From the NCBI RefSeq assembly GCF_000337835.1, contig NZ_AOLM01000011.1:62001-126000 (forward strand): a DNA stretch of 64,000 nucleotides, in the 5' to 3' direction. The first letter of the stretch is position 1. The number at the start of each line of letters is the position of its first letter. Source of the DNA: Haloferax sulfurifontis ATCC BAA-897 (GTDB lineage: Archaea > Halobacteriota > Halobacteria > Halobacteriales > Haloferacaceae). The notes below the pieces were generated by a model, which ran no database searches, had not been told where the DNA came from, and worked only from the letters and a program-made list of their open reading frames with translations. The position numbers were made by a program, and so were the translations under genes. Of this stretch, positions 53,183 to 62,833 are shown piece after piece.

Positions 53183-55222
53183 TTACGCGAGCGGGCAGAC
53201 GACCACGTCGTCGACGCGGACGCCGCCCTCGGCGGCGACCGAGTCACCGGAGACCACGTCGGTCGCGTCGACGTCGAGGTCGCCGACGTCGACCGTGGTC
53301 GCGCCGGGCGCGAAGTTGAGCGCACAGAGGTACGAGCCGTCGTCGTGGTCGCGGACGAACGCGACCGCGCGGTCGGAGTCGGCCTCGTAGTCGATGCGGC
53401 GGAACGTCCCGTCGTGCCGGAGCGCGGGCGTCTCGTCGCGGACCTCGATGAGTCGCTCGTAGTGCTCGCGGACGTCGTCGCGGGCGTGGTCCCACGCGAG
53501 GGCGTCGCGGCGGCCGCGCTGGCCGATTTCCTGCCCGCCGTAGACCATCGGCACGCCGGGGAGCGTAAACAGCGCGCCCGCGGCGGCCAGCGCCTCGTCC
53601 TCGCCGCACTCGACGATGTAGCGCGTCTCGTCGTGGTTTTCGAGGTAGAGCATGAACGACGCGTGGTCCGGGAAGCCGACCTGCGTCCGCTGTTCGATGG
53701 CGTCGAGGACGCGCTCTGCGGGTTCGTCGCCGCGGCCGACCTGCCGAAGGGTGAAGTACAGCGTCGTGTCGAAGTGCATGTCGAACATGCCCTCGTGGAA
53801 GTCGGCGATGTAGGGGATGGTCTCGTCCAGAAGCAGGAACTCGGGGTCTTTCGCCTTCACGCGGTCCCGAATCTCCTGCCAGAACGTGTCGGGGACGGCC
53901 CACGCCATGTCACAGCGAAAGCCGTCGACCACCTCGGCCCACATGTCCACCGCGTCGAGCAGGTAGCGCCGGACTTCGAGGTTCCGGTGGTCGAAGTTGG
54001 CGATGTACTCCCAGTCGAAGTAGGTGCCCGGCTCGCCGTTCTCCTGCCACTCGTACCAGTCGTAGTACTCGGAGTCGGGGTTCTTGTAGGCGTCCTCGAA
54101 GAAGGGGTGGGCGCGCGCGGAGTGGTTGAGCACGAGGTCGAAAAGCACCTTCATGCCGCGGTCGTGGGCGGCCTCGACGAACCGCTCGTAGTCCTCGCGG
54201 GTGCCGAGGTCCTCGGCGACGTCGTAGAAATCCACGATGTTGTAGCCGTGGGGCGCGTGGTCGTTCTCCAGAACGGGCGTGAGCCACAGGCAGTCGACGC
54301 CGAGCGATTCGAGGTAGTCGAGCCGCGTTTCGAGCGCCTCGAAGGTGTTGTCGGCGTCCTCGACGTCCGAGGCGTAGCCGCGGACGTAAATCTCGTAGAG
54401 CGTCACCTCTTGGGCCCACTGCGGCGGGTCGTTCGGCCGGGAGACGGAGACGGACGCCTCCTGCGCGCCGGAGCCGTCAGTGTGGCCCGTCACGTCGGCC
54501 CGTACCGCCTCCGTCTCCGCCTCGGCGACCCCGCCGTCGGCGATGGCCTCGCGTTCGACGGTCACGGTGTCGGGGACGCTGTACGTCTCGTCGAGGGCGA
54601 CGGCGTGGACGCGGAGCCGGTCGCCAATCGCCGAAAGCGGGACGCGGAGCTCCCAGCCGTCGGTCTCGACGGCCGCGTCGTCCACCTCGTCGCGGTCGTC
54701 GACGACGAACTCGACCACGAGGTCGTCGCGGTCGGTGTCGCTGTCGGGGTTTGGGTGCGGGTCGGCGCGGACGACGACGACGCCGTCCTCGACGGTCGCG
54801 TCGAGCCTGATGCGCGGCCGACCGCCCCGTCCCCGCTGGGCGTCGCCGGCGCCGCTTCCGGAGCCGGACGCGCCGCCGCTGGACCCCGTCGGGCGCGCGG
54901 AGCCGCTCTGTCCGCTGTAGCCGCTCATCCCGCTCATCCCGCTCGCGCCGCTCCTGACCGAGCCGGCGGGCAGGTAGGAACCGGGGAAGACGCGGACGGT
55001 GAGCGTGTACGTCACGTCTGGCGCGTCGAGTTCGACCACGTACCGCCCGGCCGCGTCGGGCGTGAACTGCACGACTGCGGTGTCTTCGTCGAGTTCGAGA
55101 CTGCTTGCGACCGGCGCGCTCCGAACCCGCCACGAGTAGTCTGCGTCGGGGTCCGGGTCGCGAGGTGCGAGTTGTACTGACTCGCCGACAGCCATGAACT
55201 GCGGCGGTCCTGGGTGTTGCAT
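53183..55222 (-). CDS. Alpha-amylase family enzyme (GH13) with Ser/Gly-rich linker
   Basis: A 679-residue protein. Residues 1-85 are a small beta domain (SWRVRSAPVASSLELDEDTAVVQFTPDAAGRYVVELDAPDVTYTLTVRVF). A linker of ~40 residues is almost wholly Ser/Gly with repeated SGMSG. A second beta domain (~135-240) precedes the barrel: TLYEIYVRGY, LFDLVLNHSARAHPFF (region I), GFRCDMAWAVP (region II), FLLLDET (region III) and LYLENHDETR (region IV). All catalytic residues are kept. It lacks a signal peptide. It is divergent from the double GH15 gene. Confidence 0.9.
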   Translation of the reverse strand: MQHPGPPQFMAVGESVQLAPRDPDPDADYSWRVRSAPVASSLELDEDTAVVQFTPDAAGRYVVELDAPDVTYTLTVRVFPGSYLPAGSVRSGASGMSGMSGYSGQSGSARPTGSSGGASGSGSGAGDAQRGRGGRPRIRLDATVEDGVVVVRADPHPNPDSDTDRDDLVVEFVVDDRDEVDDAAVETDGWELRVPLSAIGDRLRVHAVALDETYSVPDTVTVEREAIADGGVAEAETEAVRADVTGHTDGSGAQEASVSVSRPNDPPQWAQEVTLYEIYVRGYASDVEDADNTFEALETRLDYLESLGVDCLWLTPVLENDHAPHGYNIVDFYDVAEDLGTREDYERFVEAAHDRGMKVLFDLVLNHSARAHPFFEDAYKNPDSEYYDWYEWQENGEPGTYFDWEYIANFDHRNLEVRRYLLDAVDMWAEVVDGFRCDMAWAVPDTFWQEIRDRVKAKDPEFLLLDETIPYIADFHEGMFDMHFDTTLYFTLRQVGRGDEPAERVLDAIEQRTQVGFPDHASFMLYLENHDETRYIVECGEDEALAAAGALFTLPGVPMVYGGQEIGQRGRRDALAWDHARDDVREHYERLIEVRDETPALRHDGTFRRIDYEADSDRAVAFVRDHDDGSYLCALNFAPGATTVDVGDLDVDATDVVSGDSVAAEGGVRVDDVVVCPLA

Positions 55223-55396
55223 ACTCACAATCAACGTGCCGGGTGACTTTGAGTTTACCCCTGAAGTGACCGGCGTTCCGGTGAGAGACGGGTTCTACCG
55301 AGTCGCGCCGGCGTCTCCCGAATTCGTCGGTTTGCAGGCATAAATGATGGCAAACGGGCGGCCAATACTTATGGTTCGGGACCCTCGTCTACCTCT

Positions 55397-58300
55397 ATGC
55401 GACTTCGGACCGCGTTAAACGAATACAAGCGCGACCGGGGCGGACGCTTCCCAGAGGAGTGCCAGACCTCGGACGGCGCGTTTTCGGGTCACGGGGACCG
55501 ACTCGTCTACGTCGGCCTCGACGGCTCCCTCCGGGACTACTCCGCTTCTCTTTCGGGCCTCTACGGCATCGACCGCTCTCGGTTCGGCATCGAGACGGAC
55601 GGCGAGACGCACTGGTTCGACGAACTGGAGTCCGTGCGACAGCACTACTACCGGGAGACGAGCCTCGTCGAGACCGAGTACGACGCCGGGGAGTACACCG
55701 TCCACCAGTACGACCTGACGCTCGGCCGCGCCCACGTGACGCACGTCGAACTCCGCGGTGCGATTCCCACCGACGCCCACCTGACGGCGTTTCTCACCTT
55801 CGCCCCCGAGGGCCGAGAGACGCGGGTCGGCCGGCTCATCCACGAGGCCGGCGGCCCGAACGACACCCAAGCGGTCGAGGTGTTCCACCGAAACGAACAC
55901 GACTACGTCACCGCGTCGACCGGCCTCACCGACGTTCGGGGGCAGATTCCCGAGCGGTTCGACGAGATTCTCTCCGACGACAGCTTCGACTTCCCGCGGG
56001 AGGCCGTCCTCGACCGCTACGAGGACACCCACCTCTCGGGCGACGTGGTCGTCAGCGCCCCGCTCGAACAGGAGGGCCGCGCCGCGCGAACGACGCTCGT
56101 CACCCAGCTTTCCGACCACAACGAGATGGCGCGGACCGACGCCCTCGCCGACCTCCGACACTGTTCGGTCCAGCACGCGACCGCGGACGCGCTCCGTGGG
56201 GCCGCCCGCGAGCAGGCCGAGGTGTCCGTCCCCGACGGGACGCCGCGCGAGCGAATCGTCCGCGCCGACCTCCGGGCGCTGTCGCTTCTGACCGCCCCCA
56301 GCGGCGCGCGCATCGCCGGCCCCGAGTTCGACCCGTTCTACGCCCACTCCGGCGGCTACGGCTACACGTGGTTCCGCGACGACGCCGAGGTCACGCAGGC
56401 GCTCGCGCACGCCGACGACGCCTTCGGCCTCGGTCTCGGCGACCGCCTCGCGACGAGCGCGGCGTTCTACTGCGAGACGCAACTCGAAGACGGCACGTGG
56501 CCCCACCGCGTCTGGGCGGTCGACGGGACCGTCGCTCCGGGCTGGGCGCACGGCCGCGTCGAGGGCACCGGCGACGAGGAGTATCAGGCCGACCAGACGG
56601 CGAGCGTCGTCGCCGCGCTCGCGTCGCTCCTCGCCGAGCGCCGCGACGAACTCGACGACGAACTCGTCGGGCGCATCCGCTCGACCGTCGCGGCGGGCGT
56701 CTCCGGACTCGATAGCAGTCTCGAATCCGACGGGCTCCCGAAGCCCTGTCAGAACGCGTGGGAGAACATGAGCGGCCGGTTCACGCACACGACCGCGACG
56801 TTCCTCCAAGCGTACGCCACGGTCGCCACCGCGCCCGTGAACGACGACCTCCGGGAGCACGCCGCCGAGCAGGCGACCGCGGTGTGCGAGGGGCTCGACG
56901 AGCTCTGGTCCGAGGAGCGCGAGGTGTACGCCCTCCGAATCGACGGGAACGGCGGCCTCGACGACCGCCTCGACTCGTCCACGTTCGCCCTCGTCGACGC
57001 CGTCGACGCCTACGCCGACGTCGGAGAGGTCGACTCGAAGACCGCCGACCGGCTCGTCAAGCACATGGCCGCGACGCTGAAGGGGCTCTATCGGAACCCC
57101 CGCGGCGACGTAGCCGGATTGGTCCGGTTCGAAGAGGACTACTGGCGCGCCGACGGGCAGGACGGCGAGAAGGTCTGGTCCGTCTCGACCGCGTGGGGCG
57201 CGAACGCCGCCGCGAAGTTCGGCGTCCTCTGTGACCGCCTCGGGAAGGACGGCCGCCGCTTCGTCGAGCGCGCGACGAACCTCTACGAACTGCTCCAGCC
57301 CGACGGCCCCTTCACGACCGACGCGGGCTACCTCGCAGAGCAGGTGTTCGACGACGGGGGCTTCGACAGCGCGACGCCGCTGGGGTGGCCCCACGCCATC
57401 CGCATGGAGACGACCGCCATCCTCGCCGACATCGACGCGCTCCCCGCGCCGAAGCCCGCGCCGACCGGCCCGGAGAACCGGCCGCGGTGGACGACCGGCG
57501 AGAAGTACGGCATCGGCACCGTCGCGGACCACTACGCCGACGACCCCTCGCGCGTCTGGTTCACCCTGACCGAGGGCGCGCTGACCGAGGTCCGCTTCCC
57601 GCGGGTCGACCTGATGAACCTCCGGACGCTCGACTTCCTCGTCGTCGACGCCGACCCGGACGACGAGTACACCGCGCGGACCCACAACGAGACCCGCCGC
57701 GACGACCACGCCGACACGGTCGAGCGCCGGGCCGAAATCGTCGACGACGACGCGCTCGTCTTCCGGCACGTCGTCACCGAGACGGGCGACGGCCGCGGCC
57801 ACGAGTGGGAGCTCACCGTCGAGTACGTCCTCGACCCCGAACACGACGCGATGCTCGCGGACGTGCAGTTCGTGTCCATCGACGGCGACGACTACGAGCT
57901 GTACACCATCGCCGACACGGCGCTGGCGAACACGGGGACGAAAGACCGCGGCATCCGCCTCGGCCAGCTCGGGAGCTACCACCTCGTCGCCCGCGACGCG
58001 GGCGCGTTCGACGCCGGCGACGGCCACGAACCGCTCCTCATCGACCAGGACGGCAGGGAGTACAGCGTCGCCATCGCGCTCACCGCCGCCGGCCGCTTCG
58101 AGTGGGCGACCGTCGGCGTCGCCGGCTCGCGGTACCTCGCGGACTTCTTCTCGAAGGGCGCGCTCCCGAGCGCCCAAGAGCGCGTCGACGACGAGAACGT
58201 CGTGCTCGTCGGGCGCATCGGCACGGGCGACGAGCTCGGCGAGACGCTGGCGCTCGGCTTCGCCGAACACGCCGACACCGCCGCCGCGCTCGGCGAGGCG

Positions 58301-59932
58301 GCCGGCGCGCTCACCCGCGGCTACGAGACGGCCCGGTCGGCCTACGTCGACTCGTGGGCCGACTTCCTCGCCGACAAGGAACTCCCCGGCTCCGTCGCCG
58401 CCGACGACGACCTCGCCGCGCAGTACAAGACCGCGCTCATGAGCCTGCGGGCGGTCGAGGACAAGACCTACCTCGGCGCGGGGCTCGCCTCGCCGTCGGT
58501 CCCGTGGGGCGAGGCCGTCGCCGCCGAGGAGCCGAAGGGGTACGGCTACAACTTCGTCTGGTCGCGCGACCTCTATCAGGTGTTCACCGTCTTCGAGGCC
58601 GTCGGCGACGTCGAGACGGCCATCGACGCGCTGGAGTACATCTACACCTACCAGCAGGACGACCGCGGCTTCATCCCGCAGAACACCTACCTCAACGGGC
58701 GGACCCGCTGGGGCGGCGAGCAGATGGACAACATCTCGTTCCCGCAGGTGATGGCGTACATGCTCCACGAGCGCGGCGTCACCTTCGACGACGTGGGCTA
58801 CGGCTACGAGAACGTCAAGCACTCCGCGGACTACGTCGCGCGGAACGGGCCGCCGACCGCACAGGAGCGCTGGGAGGAGGAGGCCGGCTACTCGCCGTCG
58901 TCCATCGCGGCCGAAATCGCCGGCCTCGGCTGTGCGGCGGCCATCGCGCTCGACGAGGACCACTCCGAGGACGCGCTCGTCTGGCTGGCGCTGGCCGACG
59001 ACTGGACCGAGCGCGTCGACGACTGGACCGCGACGCGGACCGGCACCGACCGCAACACGCACACGCCGTACTACGTCCGCGTCACCCGCGACGGCGAACC
59101 CGACGCCGGACACCTGCGGACGCTCGCGAACAACGGGCCGACGCTCGACGAGCGCGAAATCATCGACGCGGGCTTCCTCGAACTGACCCGCCTCGGCATC
59201 AAGCCCGCCGACGACGAGATAATCCGCAACTCGGTGAAGGAGGTCGACGAGACCATCCGCGTCGACACGCCGCACGGCCCGGCGTTCTACCGGTACAACG
59301 GCGACGGCTACGGCGAGCGCGAGCGCGACGAGGAGGGCGCGCCGTGGTCCGTCGACGCGAAGGGGAAAGGCCGGCTGTGGCCCATCTTCACCGGCGAGCG
59401 CGGCGAGTACGAACTCCTCGCGGGAACCGAGGAGGGCGACCTCGCGCCGGACAACCTACTTCGGACGATGGCCGCCTTCGCCAACTCCGGCCGCATGCTC
59501 GCAGAGCAGGTCTGGGACCGCGAGCACGCGACCGACTACAACTGGGAGTTCGGCGAGGGCACCGGCAGTGCGACGCCGCTGGCGTGGTCGATGGCCCAGT
59601 ACGTCCGCCTCGCCCACGGCGTCGACGCGGGCGAACCCGTCGAGACGCCCGCGTTCCTCCGCGAGCGGTACGTCGAGTCCGACCGCCCGGACGGACCGTC
59701 GCTCCGCGTGAGCACGCGCTTCAAGGGCGACAAGCTCGTCGTCTCGGGGCAGACCGACGCCGCCGTCGTCGCGGTCAAGACGCCCGGCGAGACCCGACTC
59801 GTCGAACCCGACGGCGAATCGTTCGAAGTCGAAGTCGCCATCGAGTACGGCGAAAACCAGGTGACCGTCGCCGCGGCGACCCACGAGGACCTGACGAAAG
59901 CCGGCACGACCGTCTCGCGCTTCACGCTCTGA
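55397..59932 (+). CDS. Tandem fusion of two GH15 glucoamylase/glucodextranase-like enzymes
   Basis: A 1511-residue protein, about twice the usual size. Residues ~1-675 form one GH15 unit: beta domain (YVGLDGSLRDYSASLSGLYG) and (alpha/alpha)6 barrel with SGGYGYTWFRDDAEV, QNAWENMSGRFTHTTA (~452-467) and VWSVSTAWG. Residues ~685-1511 form a second unit resembling Arthrobacter glucodextranase. It has an N domain (GVADH-like VADHYADDPSRVWFTLTEGALTEVRFPRVD), YNFVWSRDLYQVF, WEEEAGYSPSSIAAEIAGL (acid Glu ~1160), and ATPLAWSMAQYVRLA. A TACTTATGG at 55366-55374 makes it leaderless. No signal peptide. Confidence 0.88.
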   Translation: MRLRTALNEYKRDRGGRFPEECQTSDGAFSGHGDRLVYVGLDGSLRDYSASLSGLYGIDRSRFGIETDGETHWFDELESVRQHYYRETSLVETEYDAGEYTVHQYDLTLGRAHVTHVELRGAIPTDAHLTAFLTFAPEGRETRVGRLIHEAGGPNDTQAVEVFHRNEHDYVTASTGLTDVRGQIPERFDEILSDDSFDFPREAVLDRYEDTHLSGDVVVSAPLEQEGRAARTTLVTQLSDHNEMARTDALADLRHCSVQHATADALRGAAREQAEVSVPDGTPRERIVRADLRALSLLTAPSGARIAGPEFDPFYAHSGGYGYTWFRDDAEVTQALAHADDAFGLGLGDRLATSAAFYCETQLEDGTWPHRVWAVDGTVAPGWAHGRVEGTGDEEYQADQTASVVAALASLLAERRDELDDELVGRIRSTVAAGVSGLDSSLESDGLPKPCQNAWENMSGRFTHTTATFLQAYATVATAPVNDDLREHAAEQATAVCEGLDELWSEEREVYALRIDGNGGLDDRLDSSTFALVDAVDAYADVGEVDSKTADRLVKHMAATLKGLYRNPRGDVAGLVRFEEDYWRADGQDGEKVWSVSTAWGANAAAKFGVLCDRLGKDGRRFVERATNLYELLQPDGPFTTDAGYLAEQVFDDGGFDSATPLGWPHAIRMETTAILADIDALPAPKPAPTGPENRPRWTTGEKYGIGTVADHYADDPSRVWFTLTEGALTEVRFPRVDLMNLRTLDFLVVDADPDDEYTARTHNETRRDDHADTVERRAEIVDDDALVFRHVVTETGDGRGHEWELTVEYVLDPEHDAMLADVQFVSIDGDDYELYTIADTALANTGTKDRGIRLGQLGSYHLVARDAGAFDAGDGHEPLLIDQDGREYSVAIALTAAGRFEWATVGVAGSRYLADFFSKGALPSAQERVDDENVVLVGRIGTGDELGETLALGFAEHADTAAALGEAAGALTRGYETARSAYVDSWADFLADKELPGSVAADDDLAAQYKTALMSLRAVEDKTYLGAGLASPSVPWGEAVAAEEPKGYGYNFVWSRDLYQVFTVFEAVGDVETAIDALEYIYTYQQDDRGFIPQNTYLNGRTRWGGEQMDNISFPQVMAYMLHERGVTFDDVGYGYENVKHSADYVARNGPPTAQERWEEEAGYSPSSIAAEIAGLGCAAAIALDEDHSEDALVWLALADDWTERVDDWTATRTGTDRNTHTPYYVRVTRDGEPDAGHLRTLANNGPTLDEREIIDAGFLELTRLGIKPADDEIIRNSVKEVDETIRVDTPHGPAFYRYNGDGYGERERDEEGAPWSVDAKGKGRLWPIFTGERGEYELLAGTEEGDLAPDNLLRTMAAFANSGRMLAEQVWDREHATDYNWEFGEGTGSATPLAWSMAQYVRLAHGVDAGEPVETPAFLRERYVESDRPDGPSLRVSTRFKGDKLVVSGQTDAAVVAVKTPGETRLVEPDGESFEVEVAIEYGENQVTVAAATHEDLTKAGTTVSRFTL

Positions 59933-60050
59933 GGCGGCACGGCCGGCCGCCAGCCGCCGAGCGCCGCCCGTCGGCGGGGTCGGCGATTCGCTTCTGTTTT
60001 CGACCCATTCCGCCAACACCGCCTTTCCGTCTCCGGCCTAACCGTCGGGT

Positions 60051-60536
60051 ATGCCGGTCTACCAGCGTCGAACCCGCGTCGCCGCCCCGCTCGAACGCGT
60101 CTGGGAGTTCCACTCCGAGGTGTCCGGGCTGGAGGCGCTCACTCCGGCGTGGATGAACCTCGAAATCGAGTCGGTCCGCGGTCCGGACGGCGAGGCGGAC
60201 CCCGACGAGCTCGTCGCCGGGACGGAAATCGAGATGTCGATGCGGCCGTTCGGCGTCGGCCCGCGCCAGCGGTGGACCTCTCGCATCCTCGACCGCGAGG
60301 CGGGTGAGGAAACGGCGTGGTTCCGCGACGACATGGTCGGCGGCCCCTTCCCGCGGTGGGTCCACACTCACCGCTTTGTCGCCGACGGCGACGAGACGGT
60401 ACTCGAAGACCGCGTGGAGTACGAACTCCCGTTCGGCCCGCTCGGCGACCTCGCGGGCGTCTTCGGCGGCGTCGGCTTCGAGGGGATGTTCCGCGGGCGA
60501 CACGCCGAGACGAAGCGCCTACTAGAAGAAAGGTAG
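60051..60536 (+). CDS. SRPBCC-fold polyketide cyclase/dehydrase-like protein
   Basis: A 161-residue START/SRPBCC protein: MPVYQRRTRVAAPLERVWEFHSEVSGLEALTPAWMN is the opening strand and helix; the closing long helix is LGDLAGVFGGVGFEGMFRGRHAETKRLLEE. The fold binds hydrophobic ligands in a deep pocket. This subgroup, seen beside epimerases in bacteria, has no defined ligand. It is followed convergently, 39 bases on, by the hybrid kinase gene. Confidence 0.82.
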   Translation: MPVYQRRTRVAAPLERVWEFHSEVSGLEALTPAWMNLEIESVRGPDGEADPDELVAGTEIEMSMRPFGVGPRQRWTSRILDREAGEETAWFRDDMVGGPFPRWVHTHRFVADGDETVLEDRVEYELPFGPLGDLAGVFGGVGFEGMFRGRHAETKRLLEER

Positions 60537-60575
60537 CGACGGGTCAGCGGGAGCGGCGGCGGGAGCGGCGACGGC

Positions 60576-62714
60576 TCAGTCGTCGCTGAGCGAGAACCGC
60601 GGTTCGACCTCGGAGCGGACGCCGCCGATGTCGAACTCGAAGCGCGCGCCGCCGAGGTCGGGTTCCGGGGGGGTCACCTCGATGTCCCAGCCGTGGGCCT
60701 CGACGATGCTCTCGACGATAGAGAGCCCGAAGCCCGTGCCGGACGCGGAGGTCGTGTGCCCGTGTTCGAAGACGGCGTCGCGCTCGTCGGCCGGGATGCC
60801 GGGGCCGTCGTCGGCGACGTAGAAGCCGGTCTCGGTGGGGCCGACGCGGACGATGAGTTCGTCGGACGCGCTCGTCGCCGCCGACTCGTGAGTCGCGGGC
60901 TCTGTGCCCGACGAATCCGCAGGAGAGCCGTCGGCGGTGGCCGCGTCGGACGCGCCCGCCGCTCTCTCCGACGCGCCGTCTGCCGAGGCGTCCCCGGGGT
61001 CGCGACAGGGGGCGCCGTGTTCCACCGCATTCCGAAACAGGTTCTCGAACGCCTGTTGGAGCCGCCCTTGGTCGGCCTGCGTGGACCCGAGGCCGTCCTC
61101 GATGATGAACACCGCGTCGTCGCCGGTGTCGACCGCCTTCCACGCCCGCTCGGCGACGTCCTCGATGGCGATAGAGTGCGTCTCGCCGACCGTTCGGCCC
61201 TGTCTGGCGAGTGTGAGCACGTCGTTGAGGAGCGTGTCCATCCGGGTGACGCCGTCGAGCGCGCGGCCGAGGTAGGTCACGTCCTCTTCCTCGCGGGCGA
61301 GTTCGACAAAGCCCTTGGCGACGTTGAGCGGGTTCCGGAGGTCGTGGGAGACGACCGACGCGAACTCTTCGAGGCGGTCGTTCTGCCGCTGGAGTTCGCG
61401 CTCGCGCCGCTGACGGGCCAACGTGTGCGTGACGTTGTTCCCGACAGAGCGCAGGAGGTCGACTTCGGTGTCGGTCCACGAGCGACTCGTCTCGACCACG
61501 TCGAAGACGACGAAGCCGACGAGCGCCCACTTCGACACCATCGGCACGGCGACGAAGCCGCCGGTCTCGACGTCGGTGAGCACGCCCTTGGTGTCCGACG
61601 CATCGGGCGGGAGGTCCGAGACGCGATGGAGGCGGACGTTCTCGAAGCGGTGGAGCCGTTCGAGCAACCAGCGGGCGTCTTCGAGGGCGACGCGCTCGGG
61701 GTGCTCGCAACGGTCGTCGCCGCGCCAGTCGTGCATCCGGGCGGCGACGTTCGTCTCGTCGTCGTAGAGGTAGACCGAACAGCGGTCGAGGTCGGCCACC
61801 TCGCCAACCGACTGGAGCGTCCACTCGATTTTCGTGCCGATTTCGTCGGTCTCGGCGCTCATCAGTGACGTGGAGGTGTCCAAGACGGCGTCTTTCAGGC
61901 GCGTCTCGTAGCGCAGTCGGTTCCGCCGGCGGCGGCGCTCGGTCACGTCCTGTAGCGTTCCGATGACCGCGGGGTCGTCGTCCTCGGTGGGGCGGAGCGC
62001 GAGGTGGCCCTCACAGAGGAGGTCGTCGCCGTCGTGCGGGTACGCCGGGCCGGGCGACAGCACCGTCTCGAAGCGCTCCGTGTCGGGGGCGTCCGGGGCG
62101 ATGACCCGCTCGAAGGCGGCGCGAATCTCGTCGTCGGACTCGGCGGCGAGGTCGGCGAACTCCCGACCGATAATGGCCTCGCGGTCGTAGCCGGTGAGTT
62201 CGCAGAAGACGCCGTCGGCGGAGGTAAAACGCCCCGCCGAATCGAGCGAGTAGACGCCGCTGTCGAGCACTTCGATGGCGGTCCCGTAGCGCTCGGAGGC
62301 CGCCTTCGCGCGGTACTGCGAGACGGCGTTGACGACGCGGTTGGCGAGGACCGTGTACTGGTCGGTGCCGGTGTCTTTCTGCATGTAGTCGGTCGCGCCG
62401 ACGCGGAAGGCGTCGCGGGCGACCTCCTCGGAGCCTTTGCCGGTAAAGAGGATGAAGGGGAGGTCGGGGTGTTCGGAGCGGACCGCGCGGAGGAACTCCA
62501 ACCCGTCGACGTCGGGCATGTCGTAGTCCGACACGACGCAGTCGACCCGTTCCTGTCGGAGTCGTTCGAGGGCGTCGGCCCCCGAGTTCGACGTCGATAC
62601 CGAGAGGTCGACGTCGCCGGCCTCGCGTTCGAGGTAAATCGATACGAGGTCCGTCAGACTGGGTTCGTCGTCGACGTGGAGGACGCGTACGTCGGCCCCC
62701 GACCCGTCGTCCAT
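60576..62714 (-). CDS. Receiver-PAS-GAF-histidine kinase hybrid
   Basis: A 712-residue soluble sensor kinase. Residues ~7-125 are a receiver (VLHVDDEPSLTDL; phospho-acceptor Asp in CVVSDYDMPD; FTGKGSEE). A PAS domain follows (~140-265), then GAF (~275-430), then the histidine kinase: H-box SVVSHDLRNPLNVAKGFVELA, N-box LQQAFENLFRNAVEHG, G1 DDGPGIPADERDAVFEHGH and G2 GTGFGLSIVESIVEAHGW. Between N-box and G1 lies an unusual ~60-residue Ala/Ser/Asp insert. There is no transmembrane segment. No separate response-regulator gene is adjacent. Confidence 0.9.
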   Translation of the reverse strand: MDDGSGADVRVLHVDDEPSLTDLVSIYLEREAGDVDLSVSTSNSGADALERLRQERVDCVVSDYDMPDVDGLEFLRAVRSEHPDLPFILFTGKGSEEVARDAFRVGATDYMQKDTGTDQYTVLANRVVNAVSQYRAKAASERYGTAIEVLDSGVYSLDSAGRFTSADGVFCELTGYDREAIIGREFADLAAESDDEIRAAFERVIAPDAPDTERFETVLSPGPAYPHDGDDLLCEGHLALRPTEDDDPAVIGTLQDVTERRRRRNRLRYETRLKDAVLDTSTSLMSAETDEIGTKIEWTLQSVGEVADLDRCSVYLYDDETNVAARMHDWRGDDRCEHPERVALEDARWLLERLHRFENVRLHRVSDLPPDASDTKGVLTDVETGGFVAVPMVSKWALVGFVVFDVVETSRSWTDTEVDLLRSVGNNVTHTLARQRRERELQRQNDRLEEFASVVSHDLRNPLNVAKGFVELAREEEDVTYLGRALDGVTRMDTLLNDVLTLARQGRTVGETHSIAIEDVAERAWKAVDTGDDAVFIIEDGLGSTQADQGRLQQAFENLFRNAVEHGAPCRDPGDASADGASERAAGASDAATADGSPADSSGTEPATHESAATSASDELIVRVGPTETGFYVADDGPGIPADERDAVFEHGHTTSASGTGFGLSIVESIVEAHGWDIEVTPPEPDLGGARFEFDIGGVRSEVEPRFSLSDD

Positions 62715-62833
62715 ACGATGTAGCGACCGCTCACCGTAATGAGCGTTGTGACGCGGTTATCAGGGCCGATAACTAACTTCGGGGTTTCAAATCCGGGGTT
62801 CCGAACCGGGGCTATCTGATTCAGGAGCCCCGC

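Noticed and set aside
55415-59275. 1286-residue minus-strand frame over the double GH15 gene
   Set aside because: GC-rich antisense shadow; all GH15 motifs are on the plus strand and this frame has no recognisable domain.
57385-60156. 923-residue plus-strand frame
   Set aside because: Arg/Pro-rich alternative frame of the GH15 gene running into the SRPBCC gene; no domain signature.
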